Source: Hydrogenophaga sp. | GTDB taxonomy: Bacteria > Pseudomonadota > Gammaproteobacteria > Burkholderiales > Burkholderiaceae_C | Direction of reading: 5' to 3' | NCBI GenBank assembly: GCA_025458915.1 | Contig: JALORL010000005.1 | Location: 1-45,481 of the forward strand | Length of the DNA stretch: 45,481 nucleotides | Part shown: positions 10,164-20,988 of the stretch, in pieces | Layout of the letters: each line of letters opens with the position of its first letter | Position numbering within the stretch: position 1 is the first letter of the stretch | Position numbers and translations under genes: made by a program | The notes under the pieces: model-generated | Databases searched by the model: none | Told to the model about the DNA's origin: nothing | The model's input: the letters and a program-made list of their open reading frames with translations, nothing else

Positions 10164-10772
10164 TCAATACACACGCAAACCAGCCGCTCTCAGCAGCTGG
10201 CCAGTCTCGTGTGCGGGCAACCCCATGATGCCGGAATAACTGCCGCTGAGGTGCCGTGTCCACAAGGCGGCCAGGCCTTGGATGGCGTAGGCCCCGGCCT
10301 TGCCCATGGGCTCGCCGGTGTTCACGTATCGGCGGATTTCAACGGAAGTGAGGGGCGAAAATTCGACCGTCGATACCGATAAAGCCTGCACGATCCGGGC
10401 GCCTTCCTCGGCCTGCCATCCAACGGCAACCGCTGTCAGTACCCGGTGCCGACGGCCTGCGAGGTCGGTGAGCATCCGCATGGCTTCGGCCTTGCTGCGT
10501 GGTTTGCCGAAAATGCGCCGCCCCAATGCCACGGTGGTATCCGCGCACAGCACCGGCGCTGGTGGCAACTGTCTGGCCGCCAGCCGGTCCATGGCAGCCA
10601 GCAGCTTGAGCCGCGTGACCCGTTGCACATACCCCGCTGGGGACTCCATGCCTTTGACCACCTCCAGGGCTTCCGTGTCTTCATCCGCGTCGGGGAGCAG
10701 CAGCGCGTTCGGCACGCCCCATTGTTCGAGCAACTGGCGCCGGCGAGGGCTTTGGGAGGCAAGGTAGATCAT
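10164..10772 (-). CDS. maf: Maf family nucleoside triphosphate pyrophosphatase (YhdE type)
   Basis: This house-cleaning enzyme hydrolyses dTTP/UTP and modified nucleotides to the monophosphate and pyrophosphate. The 202-residue protein starts with the Maf signature IYLASQSPRRRQLLEQWG and contains the catalytic region VLCADTTVALG, the motif FGKPRSKAEAMRML, and the C-terminal 'GAYAIQGLAA' and 'GSYSGIMGLPAHET'. Length is typical. It lies between rlmH and rng, a common betaproteobacterial order. Confidence 0.94.
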   Translation of the reverse strand: MIYLASQSPRRRQLLEQWGVPNALLLPDADEDTEALEVVKGMESPAGYVQRVTRLKLLAAMDRLAARQLPPAPVLCADTTVALGRRIFGKPRSKAEAMRMLTDLAGRRHRVLTAVAVGWQAEEGARIVQALSVSTVEFSPLTSVEIRRYVNTGEPMGKAGAYAIQGLAALWTRHLSGSYSGIMGLPAHETGQLLRAAGLRVY

Positions 10773-10862
10773 GGGTGCAGGAGCATCAATGAAAACGTGC
10801 GGGGAACCACGGGACCGGCCAGACAGGGGCGCACAGGACCAGCTCTGGCAGAAAACCAGTGC

Positions 10863-11330
10863 TCATTCGCGGTGGTAGGGGTGGTTCGCGTTCACCGACC
10901 AGGCGCGGTACAGCTGCTCGATGAGCAGCACCCGCACCATGGCGTGCGGCAAGGTCAGGTCCGACAGCCGGATGCGCTGGTGGGCAGAATCGCGAAAGGC
11001 CGGCTCGATGCCGTCGGGCCCGCCTATCACCAGCGCCACATCGTCACTGTCCAGTTGCCACTGCTTGAGCTGCTGCGCGAGCGCCTGGGTGGTGAGTGCC
11101 GTTCCACGTTCGTCCAGCACAACAACGCGCGCGCCTTTGGGCAGGGCCGCCTGGATGCGCTCGCGTTCCGATGCCAGCATGTTCGCCAGCGTCTTGGATC
11201 CACGGGGCTCGGTCTTCACTGCCTTCAGCTCCACGCGCAGGTCGGGAGGAAAGCGCTTGGCGTAATCGTCGTAGGCCGTTTGCGCCCAGTCGGGCACGCG
11301 CTGCCCGACTGCGACGATCACCAGCTTCAT
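10863..11330 (-). CDS. rlmH: 23S rRNA (pseudouridine1915-N3)-methyltransferase RlmH
   Basis: RlmH is a SPOUT-class methyltransferase that methylates pseudouridine 1915 of 23S rRNA on assembled 70S ribosomes. At 155 residues it has exactly the usual length. Visible signatures are the N-terminal [15 protein letters not shown], the SAM-binding knot '[17 protein letters not shown]' and '[31 protein letters not shown]', whose C-terminal YHRE is diagnostic. Its ATG overlaps the rsfS stop (ATGA), so translation is probably coupled. Confidence 0.97.
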   Translation of the reverse strand: MKLVIVAVGQRVPDWAQTAYDDYAKRFPPDLRVELKAVKTEPRGSKTLANMLASERERIQAALPKGARVVVLDERGTALTTQALAQQLKQWQLDSDDVALVIGGPDGIEPAFRDSAHQRIRLSDLTLPHAMVRVLLIEQLYRAWSVNANHPYHRE

Positions 11331-12118
11331 GCCTTCTTCGGTGTCGAACGGCGCGAGGCGGTTTTGGCCGGCGCCTTGGCGCCCGATTTGGCCGCAGGAC
11401 GGCTAGCTGCGCGAGGCTTGACCACCACGGTCTTCACCGTCTTTCGGGCGGCAGTGCCTGCACTTCCGGCCTTGCTGCCGGAGGCAGTGGGAGCGGGTTT
11501 GGGGGCCTTGGCAGTCTTTGCAGGGGTGGCTGCCTTGCTGGAGGCTGGCTTCTGCACCTTGGTCGCTGCAGGTCTGGTGCCTGTTGTCGGACGGGACGCA
11601 GCCTTGGCCGGCGCCGCCGCAGCGGCCTTGGCGGTGGCCTGGGCCGCCTTGCGTGCCACCTTTTTGGCCGGGACGGCAACGGCCTCGACCGCGGGCTTTT
11701 TCCGGCTCGTCCGCGTGGCGGGCTTCGGTTCGGCCACCGCGGGCTTCTCAGCGCCGTGCTTCAGACGCAGGGGCTTTTCACCCCAGATCTCTTCGAGTCG
11801 GTAGTACGCCCGAATCACTGGCTGCATGACGTGCGCCACCGCAGAGCCGCAGTCCACGATGATCCATTCGCCGTTTTCTTCGCCTTCGATGCGAGGCTTC
11901 TCGAAGCCGGCATCGCGAACGGCATCGCGAACGCTGGCGGCCAGAGCCTTGGTCTGGCGGTTGGACGTGCCACTGGCCACGATGACCCTCTCGAAGAGGG
12001 GCGACAGGTGTTCGGTATTGAAAACCACGATGTCCTGCCCCTTGACGTCTTCCAGTCCGTCGACGATGGCGCGCTGAAGGCGTTGCAGGTTTTTCTTGGC
12101 TGTGGTTTCGCTGGTCAT
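11327..12118 (-). CDS. rsfS: Ribosome silencing factor RsfS with a long Ala/Lys/Pro-rich tail
   Basis: RsfS binds ribosomal protein uL14 and blocks joining of the ribosomal subunits, lowering translation under starvation. Residues 1-120 form the canonical domain ([71 protein letters not shown]). The rest, about 140 residues, is a low-complexity basic tail of AAKPAAK-like units, reminiscent of histone H1-like proteins. Total length is 263, against about 105-130 for most family members. The ATG overlaps the nadD stop and its stop overlaps rlmH ATG. The tail's role is unknown; nucleic-acid or ribosome affinity is a guess. Confidence 0.93.
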   Translation of the reverse strand: MTSETTAKKNLQRLQRAIVDGLEDVKGQDIVVFNTEHLSPLFERVIVASGTSNRQTKALAASVRDAVRDAGFEKPRIEGEENGEWIIVDCGSAVAHVMQPVIRAYYRLEEIWGEKPLRLKHGAEKPAVAEPKPATRTSRKKPAVEAVAVPAKKVARKAAQATAKAAAAAPAKAASRPTTGTRPAATKVQKPASSKAATPAKTAKAPKPAPTASGSKAGSAGTAARKTVKTVVVKPRAASRPAAKSGAKAPAKTASRRSTPKKA

Positions 12119-12762
12119 GTAGGGGGCTGGTAAAGGGAATGTTGTGAAATATAGCCTGCCACCCGTTCCGGCACCAGAACCTCCAGCGCGCCGGAGCGGC
12201 TGCGGGCCTCGCTGACCCGGGCCCGGACCGCCGTGGCGCTGATGTTTTTCAGCGGCATGTTGAGGCGCACGAAAGGCAGGTCGACACCGGACAGGTCGGC
12301 TTCCTGTGCTTGGTCCAGAGGCGCGTCGGCCCCGATGTTGGTGGCCCGGTTCGCCACCGCAAGGGTGGCCAATGCCAGGACCTCTTCCCAGCGGACCCAG
12401 GTCTTGAAGGCCAGCAGCTGGTCGGCACCCAGCACGAGGAACAAGGTGGCTTGAGGGTACTCGTTCTGCAGTTCTTTCAGCGTGTCGGCGGTGTAGCTGG
12501 GCCCCTGCCGATGGATTTCGCGCTCATCCAGGCGTACTTCAGGCAAATCACCGAATGCAAGCCGACACATCGCCACCCGATGCTCGGCCGGGGACAGCAC
12601 CCGCGCCTTGTGCCAGGCATGCCCCGTAGGAAGAATGTGCAGAATGTCCAGCTGCAGCTGCTCCAGCGCGGTCTGAGCCAGCGAACAATGGGCCCAATGC
12701 GGCGGATCGAACGCTCCGCCAAACACTCCCACCCGCCGGGCCACCGCGGTGGCGGCTGTCAA
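12115..12762 (-). CDS. nadD: Nicotinate-nucleotide adenylyltransferase NadD
   Basis: NadD adenylates nicotinate mononucleotide to deamido-NAD in NAD synthesis. The 215-residue protein carries the nucleotidyltransferase motif [20 protein letters not shown], in which WAH stands at the place of the common xGH/HxGH histidines. The central segment is [11 protein letters not shown], followed by '[22 protein letters not shown]' and '[15 protein letters not shown]'. The proposed start TTG 12762 overlaps the hemF stop (TTGA); a GTG six codons in is an alternative. Translational coupling with hemF upstream and rsfS downstream is likely. Confidence 0.94.
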   Translation of the reverse strand: MTAATAVARRVGVFGGAFDPPHWAHCSLAQTALEQLQLDILHILPTGHAWHKARVLSPAEHRVAMCRLAFGDLPEVRLDEREIHRQGPSYTADTLKELQNEYPQATLFLVLGADQLLAFKTWVRWEEVLALATLAVANRATNIGADAPLDQAQEADLSGVDLPFVRLNMPLKNISATAVRARVSEARSRSGALEVLVPERVAGYISQHSLYQPPT

Positions 12763-13673
12763 ATCCAGTCCTTGCGCACCAGGAAGTGCTTGTACAGGCG
12801 ATCTTCTGGCGTGCCCTTTTTGGTCACGCGGTTGTAAACCCAGCTGACGAGGGGGGGCATGGACAACAGGATGGATTCGCTCCTTCCACCCGACTGCAGG
12901 CCGAAATGCGTGCCTCGATCCCAGACCAGATTGAACTCGACATACCGGCCACGCCGGTACAACTGGAAACTGCGCTCGCGCTCACCGGATTCGGTGTTCT
13001 TGCGGCGGTCGACGATGGGCAGATAGGCATCGAGGAATGCATCACCAACCGAAGCCATCATTGCAAAGCTGCCATCGAATCCCAGTTCGGAGAAATCGTC
13101 AAAAAACACGCCGCCGATGCCGCGCTGTTCCTCCCTGTGCTTCAGATAAAAATACTCGTCGCACCACTTCTTGAAGCGGGGGTACTTGTCCACCCCGAAC
13201 GGGTCCAGGGCATTCTTGCAGGTGGTGTGGAAGTGCACCGCATCCTCGTCGAAGCCGTAGTAGGGTGTGAGATCCATGCCTCCACCAAACCAGCAAACCG
13301 CGTCGCCTCCCTCTGGCTTGGCCGCGATCATCCGGACATTCATGTGTACGGTGGGCACATACGGGTTGCGCGGATGAAACACCAGAGAAACGCCCATTGC
13401 CTCAAAGGGCGCACCGGAAAGCTCAGGCCTGTGCTGTGTAGCAGACGGTGGCAGGCGTGGGCCGCTGACATGCGAAAACCCGCAACCAGCCCGCTCGAAA
13501 ACCCGCCCACCTTCCAGAATCTGGGTGTTGCCCTCTCCCTGAAGCAGGTCTCCCGCAGGCTTCTTCCAGCGATCCTCCAGGAAGCTGGAGCCATCCACCA
13601 GAGCGATGGTTGACGTGATGCGTCCCTGAAGATCCTTCAGGTAATCCCGCACGGATTGGGTCTGTTTGCTCAT
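12759..13673 (-). CDS. hemF: Oxygen-dependent coproporphyrinogen III oxidase HemF
   Basis: HemF performs the aerobic decarboxylation of coproporphyrinogen III to protoporphyrinogen IX in haem synthesis. The 304-residue length matches the family. Conserved stretches include [14 protein letters not shown], '[26 protein letters not shown]', '[23 protein letters not shown]', '[27 protein letters not shown]' and '[35 protein letters not shown]'. The start ATG at 13673 is clear. It heads the hemF-nadD-rsfS-rlmH overlap group; 122 bp separate it from purD. Confidence 0.97.
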   Translation of the reverse strand: MSKQTQSVRDYLKDLQGRITSTIALVDGSSFLEDRWKKPAGDLLQGEGNTQILEGGRVFERAGCGFSHVSGPRLPPSATQHRPELSGAPFEAMGVSLVFHPRNPYVPTVHMNVRMIAAKPEGGDAVCWFGGGMDLTPYYGFDEDAVHFHTTCKNALDPFGVDKYPRFKKWCDEYFYLKHREEQRGIGGVFFDDFSELGFDGSFAMMASVGDAFLDAYLPIVDRRKNTESGERERSFQLYRRGRYVEFNLVWDRGTHFGLQSGGRSESILLSMPPLVSWVYNRVTKKGTPEDRLYKHFLVRKDWI

Positions 13674-13795
13674 GGTGTTCTGCGCAATTGGTTGGGTGAT
13701 GACCGGCGTGCAAGACTGGAGTGGTGTAGCGGCCGTCGGGAAGCGGGTCGCTGGAAGTGCAGCAAGCCGAATGGTGGAGCAGCCACGAGAGTCTG

Positions 13796-15070
13796 TCAGA
13801 GGGCACGATGGCCGATGTCTTTGCGGTATTGCATGCCACCGAATCGGATGCTGTCAATGGCTGCGTAGGCTTTGTCACGCGCCTGGGCCACCGAGTCGCC
13901 CAATGCGGTGACGCACAGCACCCGCCCGCCCGAGACCAACACATCGTGGCCGGACCCGGTCGTGCCGGCATGGAACACCATGCAGTCGACCTGGTCGGCA
14001 GGCAGCCCCTGGACGAGATCGCCCTTGCGTGGATGCATGGGATAGCCGCCTGCTGCCAGCACCACGCCCAAAGCGACACGCGGGTCCCACTCCAGCTCCA
14101 CCGCATCCAGCTCGGCGCGCGTGGCGGCGAGCAACACCTGGACCAGATCGCTTCGCAGGCGCATCATGATGGGCTGGGTTTCCGGGTCTCCCATGCGGCA
14201 GTTGAACTCGAGCGTCTTCACGTCACCACCGGGCGTGATCATCAGCCCGGCATAGAGAAAACCTGTGTAGGGAATGCCATCAGCCGCCATGCCGCGCAGC
14301 GTGGGCAGGATGACCTGATCCATCGCTTTGGCGTGTACTGCCTGCGTGACAACCGGTGCAGGCGAATAAGCCCCCATGCCACCGGTGTTCGGACCCTGGT
14401 CGGCATCCAGCAGGCGCTTGTGGTCCTGGCTGGTGGCGAGCGCCAGCGCGTGTTCACCGTCGCACAGCACGATGAAGCTGGCTTCCTCGCCCACCAGGAA
14501 CTCTTCGATCACCACGCGGGCGCCGCCCGCGTTGTGGGCCACGCCCAGGACGTTGTCGAGCAGCATGAAGTCGATCGCCTCATGCGCTTCGGCCAGTGTC
14601 ATGGCAACCACGACGCCCTTGCCTGCCGCAAGCCCGTCGGCTTTGACCACGATGGGGGCCCCCTCCTGCTCCACGTAGGCATGTGCTTTGGCGGGATCCG
14701 TGAAGGTCTGGTAGCGCGCCGTGGGAATTCCGTGCCGTTCCATGAACGCTTTGGAAAACGCCTTGGAACTCTCCAGTTGGGCCGCCGCCCGGGTAGGCCC
14801 GAAGATGGCCAGGCCGTGGGTACGAAATTCATCGACCACACCGTCTGCCAGCGGCGCCTCAGGCCCCACCACCGTGAGGGCCACGCCGTTGGACTGCACC
14901 CATTCACGCAGCGCCACCTTGTCGGTCAGCGCGAGGTTGGTGAGATCCGGGTCTCGGGCTGTTCCGGCATTGCCTGGTGCCACAAACACCTGCGACACCC
15001 CGGCCGACTGCTTGAGCTTCCATGCGAGCGCATGTTCGCGTCCGCCCCCACCAATGACCAATACTTTCAA
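13796..15070 (-). CDS. purD: Phosphoribosylamine-glycine ligase PurD
   Basis: PurD catalyses the second step of de novo purine synthesis: 5-phosphoribosylamine + glycine + ATP to GAR. I chose the TTG at 15070 (giving [19 protein letters not shown]) because a GGAG lies six bases upstream and this is the conserved N-terminus; the tracked start at 15082 has no such site. The 424-residue product has the ATP-grasp core '[25 protein letters not shown]', '[20 protein letters not shown]', '[14 protein letters not shown]' and '[17 protein letters not shown]'. Length is usual. The large antisense ORF over this gene is a shadow. Confidence 0.96.
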   Translation of the reverse strand: MKVLVIGGGGREHALAWKLKQSAGVSQVFVAPGNAGTARDPDLTNLALTDKVALREWVQSNGVALTVVGPEAPLADGVVDEFRTHGLAIFGPTRAAAQLESSKAFSKAFMERHGIPTARYQTFTDPAKAHAYVEQEGAPIVVKADGLAAGKGVVVAMTLAEAHEAIDFMLLDNVLGVAHNAGGARVVIEEFLVGEEASFIVLCDGEHALALATSQDHKRLLDADQGPNTGGMGAYSPAPVVTQAVHAKAMDQVILPTLRGMAADGIPYTGFLYAGLMITPGGDVKTLEFNCRMGDPETQPIMMRLRSDLVQVLLAATRAELDAVELEWDPRVALGVVLAAGGYPMHPRKGDLVQGLPADQVDCMVFHAGTTGSGHDVLVSGGRVLCVTALGDSVAQARDKAYAAIDSIRFGGMQYRKDIGHRAL

Positions 15071-15103
15071 ACTGTTCTCCAAAAACCGTGTGCCGGCCTG
15101 CGT

Positions 15104-15823
15104 TCAGAGGCCGGCGTTGTGAAACACCTCTTGCACATCGTCGAGGTCCTCCAGCACATCCAGCAACTTCTGCATGCGGGCTGCATCTTCGCCCGTCAGA
15201 TCGATGGTATTTTCCGGCCGCATGGTCACCTCAGCCAGTTCCGGATGCAAACCGGCGGCTTCCAGCGCCTGCTGGACCGTTTCGAATTCGGTCGGAGACG
15301 TGAGAACTTCAATCGACCCATCCTCACCGGCGATGACGTCGTCCGCGCCCGCCTCCAGAGCCACCTCCATCACCTTGTCCTCCGAAGTTCCAGGCGCAAA
15401 GACCAGCTGTCCGCAATGCTTGAACTGGAAAGACACCGAACCATCGGTACCCAGATTGCCACCGTACTTGCTGAAGGCATGACGTACCTCGGCCACAGTA
15501 CGCACCCGGTTGTCGGTCATGGTGTCCACGATCACCGCCGCCCCGCCGATGCCGTAGCCCTCGTAGCGGATCTCCTCCAGTGCCTGGCCTTCCAGGTTGC
15601 CCGAGGCCTTGTCCACGTTGTACTTGATGCGATCGGCCGGCATGTTTGCGGCTTTGGCCTTCTCGATGGCCAGACGCAACCGCGGATTCATGGCAGGATC
15701 GCCGCCGCCCTGCCGTGCAGCCACGGAAATTTCCCGGATCACCCTGGTCCAGATCTTGCCGCGCTTCTCGTCCTGGCGTCCTTTGCGGTGCTGAATGTTT
15801 GCCCATTTGCTGTGTCCGGCCAC
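15104..15823 (-). CDS. yebC: YebC/PmpR family transcriptional or translational regulator
   Basis: The 239-residue protein has the invariant family start [23 protein letters not shown] and the core '[45 protein letters not shown]', '[18 protein letters not shown]'. Family members have been described both as DNA-binding regulators and, more recently, as helpers of translation through stalling-prone motifs; the role here cannot be separated from sequence. It lies 33 bp upstream of purD and reads in the same direction. The 100 bp to the divergent ATPase gene must hold both promoters. Confidence 0.95.
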   Translation of the reverse strand: MAGHSKWANIQHRKGRQDEKRGKIWTRVIREISVAARQGGGDPAMNPRLRLAIEKAKAANMPADRIKYNVDKASGNLEGQALEEIRYEGYGIGGAAVIVDTMTDNRVRTVAEVRHAFSKYGGNLGTDGSVSFQFKHCGQLVFAPGTSEDKVMEVALEAGADDVIAGEDGSIEVLTSPTEFETVQQALEAAGLHPELAEVTMRPENTIDLTGEDAARMQKLLDVLEDLDDVQEVFHNAGL

Positions 15824-15924
15824 GAAAATGTCCTTCTGCCCATGCTGGCTTTGATCTAATAAGAGCGCGATTTTACGTTTTCACCCGAACCGCCCCGCAC
15901 CCAGTCACTCCAGGAAAACATGCC

Positions 15925-17469
15925 ATGGCCGAACCGCTGCTGATTGCCCAGAACGACCACACCACCTGCCAGTTGCTGCCCGGTCTGGCCAACCGCCACG
16001 GTCTCATCACCGGGGCCACCGGCACCGGAAAAACCGTCACGCTCCAGACCCTGGCCGAGCAGTTCTCCAACATCGGTGTCCCAGTATTCATGGCTGACGT
16101 GAAGGGCGACCTCTCCGGCATCAGCCAGACAGGCAGCTTTGGTGAAAAGATCAGCAAGATCCTGCAAGACCGGGGCATCACCCTACCCGCCCCCCAGTCC
16201 TGCCCCACCACGGTGTGGGATGTGTTCGGCGAACTGGGCCATCCGATACGCGCCACGATCAGCGACATGGGCCCGCTCTTGCTGGCCCGCATGCTCAACC
16301 TGAACGACACCCAGTCGGGTGTTCTGAACCTGGTGTTCAAGATCGCCGACGACAACGGCCTGCTGCTGCTTGACATGAAAGACCTGCGGGCCATGTTGCA
16401 GCACATCGGTGACAACGCCAAGCAGTTCACCACCGAGTACGGCAACATCAGCGCAGCCAGCATCGGCGCCATTCAACGCGGCCTGATGCAGGTGGAACAG
16501 CAAGGCGGCGACAAATTCTTTGGCGAGCCCATGCTGGACATCGCCGACTTCATGCAGACGGTCGACGGCAAGGGCGTCGTCAACATCCTTGCGGCCGACA
16601 AGCTCATGAACGCGCCCCGGCTCTATGCCACGTTCCTCCTGTGGATGCTGTCCGAGCTGTTCGAAACGCTGCCGGAAATCGGCGATCCGGAAAAACCCAA
16701 GCTGGTGTTCTTCTTCGATGAAGCCCACCTGCTGTTCAATGAAGCGCCGAAGGTGCTGATCGAACGGATCGAGCTGGTCGTGCGCCTGGTTCGCTCCAAG
16801 GGCGTGGGGGTGTACTTCGTGACGCAGAACCCCCTGGACATTCCCGACACCGTGCTCGGGCAGCTGGGCAACCGGGTGCAGCATGCGCTGCGCGCTTTCA
16901 CCCCCAGAGACCAGAAAGCGGTGAAAGCCACGGCCCAGACCATGCGACCCAAGGCTGGACTGGACATTGAAGCAGCGATCACCGAACTGGGGGTCGGTGA
17001 GGCCCTGGTGAGTTTTCTCGACGCCAAAGGCCGCCCGTGCGAAACCGAGCGCGTATTCGTGGTCCCGCCGGGCAGTCAGCTCGGCCCCATCTCCGATGCT
17101 CAGCGCCGGCAATTGCGGCAGAACTCCCTGGTGGCAGGGGTGTACGAGAAGGTGCTGGACCGGGAGAGCGCGTATGAGTTGTTTGCCAAACATGCAAGCC
17201 AACGGGGCACTGAAGAGGCATCTTCCAAGGGTGGCGCAGCCGCGAAGACACCCCGCATTCCCGGCGCGAAAGAGCAAAACGTGGAGTCCGGCGGCGGCAT
17301 CGGCGGCATGGTGAACGAAGCCCTGTTCGGACGCACCGGACCACGGGGCGGGCAGTACGATGGATTGGTGCAGACGATGGCGAAATCCGCGGCCCGCACC
17401 GTCGCCAATGGCATCGGACGGCAGATCCTGCGCGGGGTACTGGGCGGCCTTCTGGGTGGCAAGCGGTAG
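15925..17469 (+). CDS. HerA-like ATPase, DUF853 (YjgR) family
   Basis: This 514-residue P-loop ATPase is of the HerA/FtsK-related DUF853 family. I chose ATG 15925 ([11 protein letters not shown]); the ORF-track start at 15646 lies inside yebC. Visible motifs are Walker A GATGTGKT, the following [12 protein letters not shown], and Walker [14 protein letters not shown]. Conserved segments '[15 protein letters not shown]' and '[36 protein letters not shown]' follow. The C-terminus is glycine-rich ([11 protein letters not shown]). The family is often called a bacterial DNA-pumping helicase, but the cellular role of YjgR is unclear. It forms a rightward pair with the DUF1499 gene 18 bp downstream. 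Confidence 0.88.
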   Translation: MAEPLLIAQNDHTTCQLLPGLANRHGLITGATGTGKTVTLQTLAEQFSNIGVPVFMADVKGDLSGISQTGSFGEKISKILQDRGITLPAPQSCPTTVWDVFGELGHPIRATISDMGPLLLARMLNLNDTQSGVLNLVFKIADDNGLLLLDMKDLRAMLQHIGDNAKQFTTEYGNISAASIGAIQRGLMQVEQQGGDKFFGEPMLDIADFMQTVDGKGVVNILAADKLMNAPRLYATFLLWMLSELFETLPEIGDPEKPKLVFFFDEAHLLFNEAPKVLIERIELVVRLVRSKGVGVYFVTQNPLDIPDTVLGQLGNRVQHALRAFTPRDQKAVKATAQTMRPKAGLDIEAAITELGVGEALVSFLDAKGRPCETERVFVVPPGSQLGPISDAQRRQLRQNSLVAGVYEKVLDRESAYELFAKHASQRGTEEASSKGGAAAKTPRIPGAKEQNVESGGGIGGMVNEALFGRTGPRGGQYDGLVQTMAKSAARTVANGIGRQILRGVLGGLLGGKR

Positions 17470-17487
17470 CATGGATACTCTGACAGC

Positions 17488-17973
17488 ATGAAACGCACCA
17501 TGTCGTCGCTTGCGATCGCTGCAGTCCTGGCTTTCGGTGCTGCACAGTTCGGCGCGTTGTCGGGCCAGCCGCCCGACGACCTGGGCGTCCGGGACGGTCA
17601 GCTCAAGCCGCCTTCCGTGACGCGCAACAGCGTCAGCAGCCAGGCGGATCTGCACGCAGGCCATCCCCAACAGGAGTATGCGCTGATCGACCCGCTGCCC
17701 TTCAAGCCACTTGGACCGGAGGCTTCGATGCAGGCGCTCGAGAATGCCCTGGTCAGGCTTGACGGTGTGCAGATCGTGGAACGTGGGCCCACCTACATCC
17801 GTGCAGAGGCGCAGACGCGCTGGCTGAAGTTTGTGGACGATCTTGAGTTCTGGCAGAACGCCAGCGACAACACGATCGAGGTGCGCAGCGCCAGCCGCCT
17901 CGGTCGCGAGGACTTCGGGGCGAACCGGGCGCGCGTCGAGCGTCTGCGCGCGGCCTACCTGGGATTGCCCTGA
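17488..17973 (+). CDS. DUF1499 domain protein, secreted
   Basis: The 161-residue product has an N-terminal hydrophobic export signal (MKRTMSSLAIAAVLAFGAAQFGAL) and a DUF1499 body: 'LGVRDGQLKPPSVTRNSVSSQAD', 'PFKPLGPEASMQALENAL', 'YIRAEAQTRWLKFVDDLEFW', 'IEVRSASRLGREDFGANRARVERLRA'. The family is widespread in Gram-negative bacteria and its function is unknown. No lipobox is clear, so the protein is probably periplasmic or anchored by the N-terminal helix. The start has the usual spacing after the ATPase stop, and an intrinsic terminator follows. Confidence 0.82.
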   Translation: MKRTMSSLAIAAVLAFGAAQFGALSGQPPDDLGVRDGQLKPPSVTRNSVSSQADLHAGHPQQEYALIDPLPFKPLGPEASMQALENALVRLDGVQIVERGPTYIRAEAQTRWLKFVDDLEFWQNASDNTIEVRSASRLGREDFGANRARVERLRAAYLGLP

Positions 17974-18000
17974 ATCCCTCCGCGATCTCCTGAACGACAA

Positions 18001-18022
18001 AAAGCCCGGAACTCCGGGCTTT
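18001..18022. terminator. Bidirectional terminator between DUF1499 gene and clpA
   Basis: The hairpin is AAAGCCCGG-AACT-CCGGGCTTT with a 9-bp perfect stem; pyrimidine-rich sequence follows on the plus strand and an A-run precedes it (a T-run on the minus strand). It sits between convergent genes. Confidence 0.87.
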
Positions 18023-18050
18023 CTGTTTCTGCGTCAAGGGCCGCCAGAAC

Positions 18051-20387
18051 TCAACCTGCTGTGGCCTCCTCTGGCTTGGCCTTGCCTTCCTTCTTCTGCA
18101 GGGGCTGGATGTCGAGCTTGACTTCCTGCGTTTCCTTGCCTGCTTCATCGGTGACCGTCTCGAGATCCACCGTCAGACGGCCGCCATCGGTGAGCTTGCC
18201 GAATAGCAATTCGTCGGCCAGCGCGCGGCGGATCGTGTCTTGGATCAGGCGCTGCATCGGCCGGGCACCCATGAGTGGATCGAAACCTTTCTTCGCCAGA
18301 TGCTTGCGCAGGGTGTCGGTAAAGGTGACCTCAACCTTTTTCTCGGCCAACTGGCCTTCGAGCTGCAGCAGGAACTTGTCGACCACCCGCAGGATGATGT
18401 TCTCGTCCAGCGCCTTGAAGCCAACAATCGCGTCCAGCCGGTTGCGGAATTCGGGCGTGAACAGGCGCTTGATATCGGCCATTTCGTCGCCCGCCTCGCG
18501 CGGGTTCGTGAAGCCGATGGTCGCCTTGTTCATGGTTTCGGCGCCCGCATTGGTCGTCATGATCACGATCACGTTGCGGAAGTCAGCCTTGCGCCCGTTG
18601 TTGTCGGTCAGCGTTCCGTGGTCCATCACCTGCAGCAGCACGTTGAAGATGTCCGGGTGCGCTTTCTCGATTTCGTCGAGCAGCAGCACGCAGTGGGGCT
18701 TCTTGGTCACGGCTTCCGTGAGCAGGCCTCCCTGGTCAAAACCGACGTAGCCCGGAGGCGCACCAATCAGGCGACTGACTGCATGCCGTTCCATGTATTC
18801 GGACATGTCGAAGCGGATCAGATCGATGCCCATGATGTAGGCCAGCTGTTTGGCAGCTTCGGTCTTGCCCACACCGGTGGGCCCGCTGAAGAGGAAGGCC
18901 CCGATCGGCTTGTCGCTCTTGCCCAGGCCGGAGCGGGCCATCTTCACAGAAGCTGCAAGCACTTCCAGAGCCTTGTCCTGCCCGAACACGACGCTCTTGA
19001 GGTCGCGCTCCAGGGTCTGCAGCTTGCCGCGGTCATCGTTGGACACATTCGCGGGCGGGATGCGGGCGATCTTGGCAACGATTTCCTCGACCTCGGTCTT
19101 GCTGATGGTCTTCTTGCGCTTGGAAGCCGGGAGGATGCGCTGCGCTGCCCCGGCTTCGTCAATCACGTCGATGGCCTTGTCGGGCAGGTGGCGGTCGTTG
19201 ATGTACTTCGCGCTGAGTTCTGCGGCCGCCTGCAGGGCGCCCAGCGCGTATTTGACATTGTGGTGTTCTTCGAAGCGAGATTTCAGGCCCTTGAGGATGT
19301 CCACGGTCTGCTCGACCGTGGGCTCCACCACATCCACTTTCTGGAAGCGGCGTGACAGCGCCGCATCCTTTTCGAAAATGCCACGGTACTCGGTAAAGGT
19401 GGTTGCACCAATGCACTTGAGCTGGCCGCTGGAGAGCGCCGGCTTGAGCAGGTTGGATGCATCCAGCGTCCCGCCCGATGCGGCACCTGCACCAATCAAG
19501 GTGTGGATTTCATCGATGAACAGGATGGCATTGGGTTTTTCCTTCAGGGACTTGAGCACGCCCTTGAGACGCTGCTCGAAATCGCCACGGTACTTGGTGC
19601 CAGCCAGCAGAGCACCCATGTCCAGTGAGAACACGTTCGAATCCGTCAGGATCTCCGGAACGTCGCCCTGGGTGATGCGCCAGGCAAGACCCTCGGCAAT
19701 TGCCGTCTTGCCCACGCCTGCCTCACCCACCAGCAGCGGATTGTTCTTGCGGCGGCGGCACAGAATCTGGATGACGCGCTCCACCTCGTACTCGCGGCCG
19801 ATCAACGGATCGATCTTGCCGTCCTTGGCCATCTGGTTCAGGTTCTGGGTGAACTGCTCCAGCGGCGAGGCCTTTTCGTTGCCCTTGGGCTCTGCAGCTT
19901 CCTCATTTTCGGCGGCACTTTCGCCCGGCTTGCCTGCGTCCGGCGGATCGCTCTTGCGAATGCCATGGGCGATGAAGTTCACCACATCGAGGCGCGTGAC
20001 GCCCTGCTGGTGGAGGTAGTAGACGGCGTGCGAATCCTTTTCGCCGAAGATGGCCACAAGGACGTTGGCGCCAGTCACTTCCTTCTTGCCATTGCCCGTG
20101 CTCTGCACGTGCATGATGGCGCGCTGGATAACACGCTGGAAACCGAGCGTGGGCTGGGTGTCCACCTCATCGGTACCAGCCACTTGCGGGGTATTGTCCT
20201 TGATGAAGTTGGTCAGGGACTTCCGCAGGTCGTCAATGTTGGCGGAGCAGGCACGCAGCACTTCCGCAGCGCTGGGATTGTCAAGCAGTGCCAGCAGCAG
20301 GTGCTCCACTGTGATGAATTCGTGCCGCTGCTGCCGGGCCTCGACGAAGGCCATATGCAAGCTGACTTCAAGTTCCTGGGCAATCAT
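18051..20387 (-). CDS. clpA: ATP-dependent Clp protease ATP-binding subunit ClpA
   Basis: ClpA is the AAA+ unfoldase that feeds ClpP and takes N-degron substrates from ClpS. I chose ATG 20387 ([35 protein letters not shown]), the canonical start; the track's 36-residue extension overlaps clpS. The 778-residue product has an N-terminal Clp repeat domain, D1 with Walker [18 protein letters not shown] and Walker [15 protein letters not shown], and D2 with [17 protein letters not shown] and [20 protein letters not shown]. The sensor '[10 protein letters not shown]' and the ClpP-docking-type segment are in the usual place. The C-terminus is a short [14 protein letters not shown]-like acidic/basic tail. 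Confidence 0.97.
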   Translation of the reverse strand: MIAQELEVSLHMAFVEARQQRHEFITVEHLLLALLDNPSAAEVLRACSANIDDLRKSLTNFIKDNTPQVAGTDEVDTQPTLGFQRVIQRAIMHVQSTGNGKKEVTGANVLVAIFGEKDSHAVYYLHQQGVTRLDVVNFIAHGIRKSDPPDAGKPGESAAENEEAAEPKGNEKASPLEQFTQNLNQMAKDGKIDPLIGREYEVERVIQILCRRRKNNPLLVGEAGVGKTAIAEGLAWRITQGDVPEILTDSNVFSLDMGALLAGTKYRGDFEQRLKGVLKSLKEKPNAILFIDEIHTLIGAGAASGGTLDASNLLKPALSSGQLKCIGATTFTEYRGIFEKDAALSRRFQKVDVVEPTVEQTVDILKGLKSRFEEHHNVKYALGALQAAAELSAKYINDRHLPDKAIDVIDEAGAAQRILPASKRKKTISKTEVEEIVAKIARIPPANVSNDDRGKLQTLERDLKSVVFGQDKALEVLAASVKMARSGLGKSDKPIGAFLFSGPTGVGKTEAAKQLAYIMGIDLIRFDMSEYMERHAVSRLIGAPPGYVGFDQGGLLTEAVTKKPHCVLLLDEIEKAHPDIFNVLLQVMDHGTLTDNNGRKADFRNVIVIMTTNAGAETMNKATIGFTNPREAGDEMADIKRLFTPEFRNRLDAIVGFKALDENIILRVVDKFLLQLEGQLAEKKVEVTFTDTLRKHLAKKGFDPLMGARPMQRLIQDTIRRALADELLFGKLTDGGRLTVDLETVTDEAGKETQEVKLDIQPLQKKEGKAKPEEATAG

Positions 20388-20478
20388 GGGCACGTCCTTT
20401 GGCTTTGGGGGGGTGTGTAGCGCAAGTGTAGGGGTCTTCGAGCGTTGGAATGACTTGTCAAATGGGGCAATTCGGGGC

Positions 20479-20835
20479 TTATTCAACAGGCTCACTCAGG
20501 CACTGGAGCGGATGGCCGGCACCCCTGGCCGCCTGCAGCACCTGGTCAACCTTGGTGGAAGCCACATCCCGGGAATACACCCCACAGATGCCTTTGCCCT
20601 CCAGGTGGATCTTGAGCATGATCTGGGTAGCGGTTTCCCGGTCCTTGCCAAAGTATTCCTGGATGACATGCACCACGAATTCCATTGGGGTGAAGTCGTC
20701 GTTGAGCAGAACCACCTGAAACATCTGAGGTGGCTGGGTGCGCTGAGTCCGCCGCTCGAGCACAACGGCGTCGTCGCTCCCCACGCTGGGTGGGACTGCT
20801 GGGGTCTCTGGCTTTTTGGGATTCTGGGTGGCCAT
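20479..20835 (-). CDS. clpS: ATP-dependent Clp protease adapter ClpS
   Basis: ClpS is the N-recognin that hands N-end-rule substrates to ClpA. I chose ATG 20835 ([12 protein letters not shown]), three codons inside the tracked ORF. The 118-residue protein has an unstructured Pro-rich N-terminus, then the folded domain with '[62 protein letters not shown]', including the conserved NDD(F/Y)T motif. It is followed by clpA after 91 bp, the normal order. What normally lies upstream (a cold-shock gene in several relatives) is replaced here by island DNA. Confidence 0.96.
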   Translation of the reverse strand: MATQNPKKPETPAVPPSVGSDDAVVLERRTQRTQPPQMFQVVLLNDDFTPMEFVVHVIQEYFGKDRETATQIMLKIHLEGKGICGVYSRDVASTKVDQVLQAARGAGHPLQCLSEPVE

Positions 20836-20955
20836 GCAAATCATTCTAGCGGCGTGGATGCGGCCGCAGCGGACATCCGGGATAGGCCTTTGCCCACATG
20901 GGGCTGACCGGCGAAGAACGGCGACAACCGGGGACCGGCACCGCCATCCCCAACG

Positions 20956-20988
20956 AAAAAACCGCCGGCAAACGTTGTTTGCCGGCGG
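20956..20988 (-). terminator. Intrinsic terminator reading leftward, upstream of clpS
   Basis: On the minus strand an 11-bp perfect stem (CCGCCGGCAAA / TTTGCCGGCGG) with a 5-base loop is followed by six T residues, a textbook Rho-independent terminator. It stops transcripts arriving from higher coordinates, but the nearest such gene end (abiEii) is 300 bp away. It may be the leftover 3' end of a lost gene next to clpS. Confidence 0.85.

Noticed and set aside
13757-15859. 700-codon plus-strand ORF opposite purD and yebC
   Set aside because: Its frame is antisense to two clearly conserved genes, and the product has no recognisable domain; it is a high-GC shadow.
16183-18000. 605-codon minus-strand ORF opposite the DUF853 gene
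   Set aside because: His/Gln/Val-rich translation with no family features; the plus-strand ATPase with Walker motifs is the real gene.
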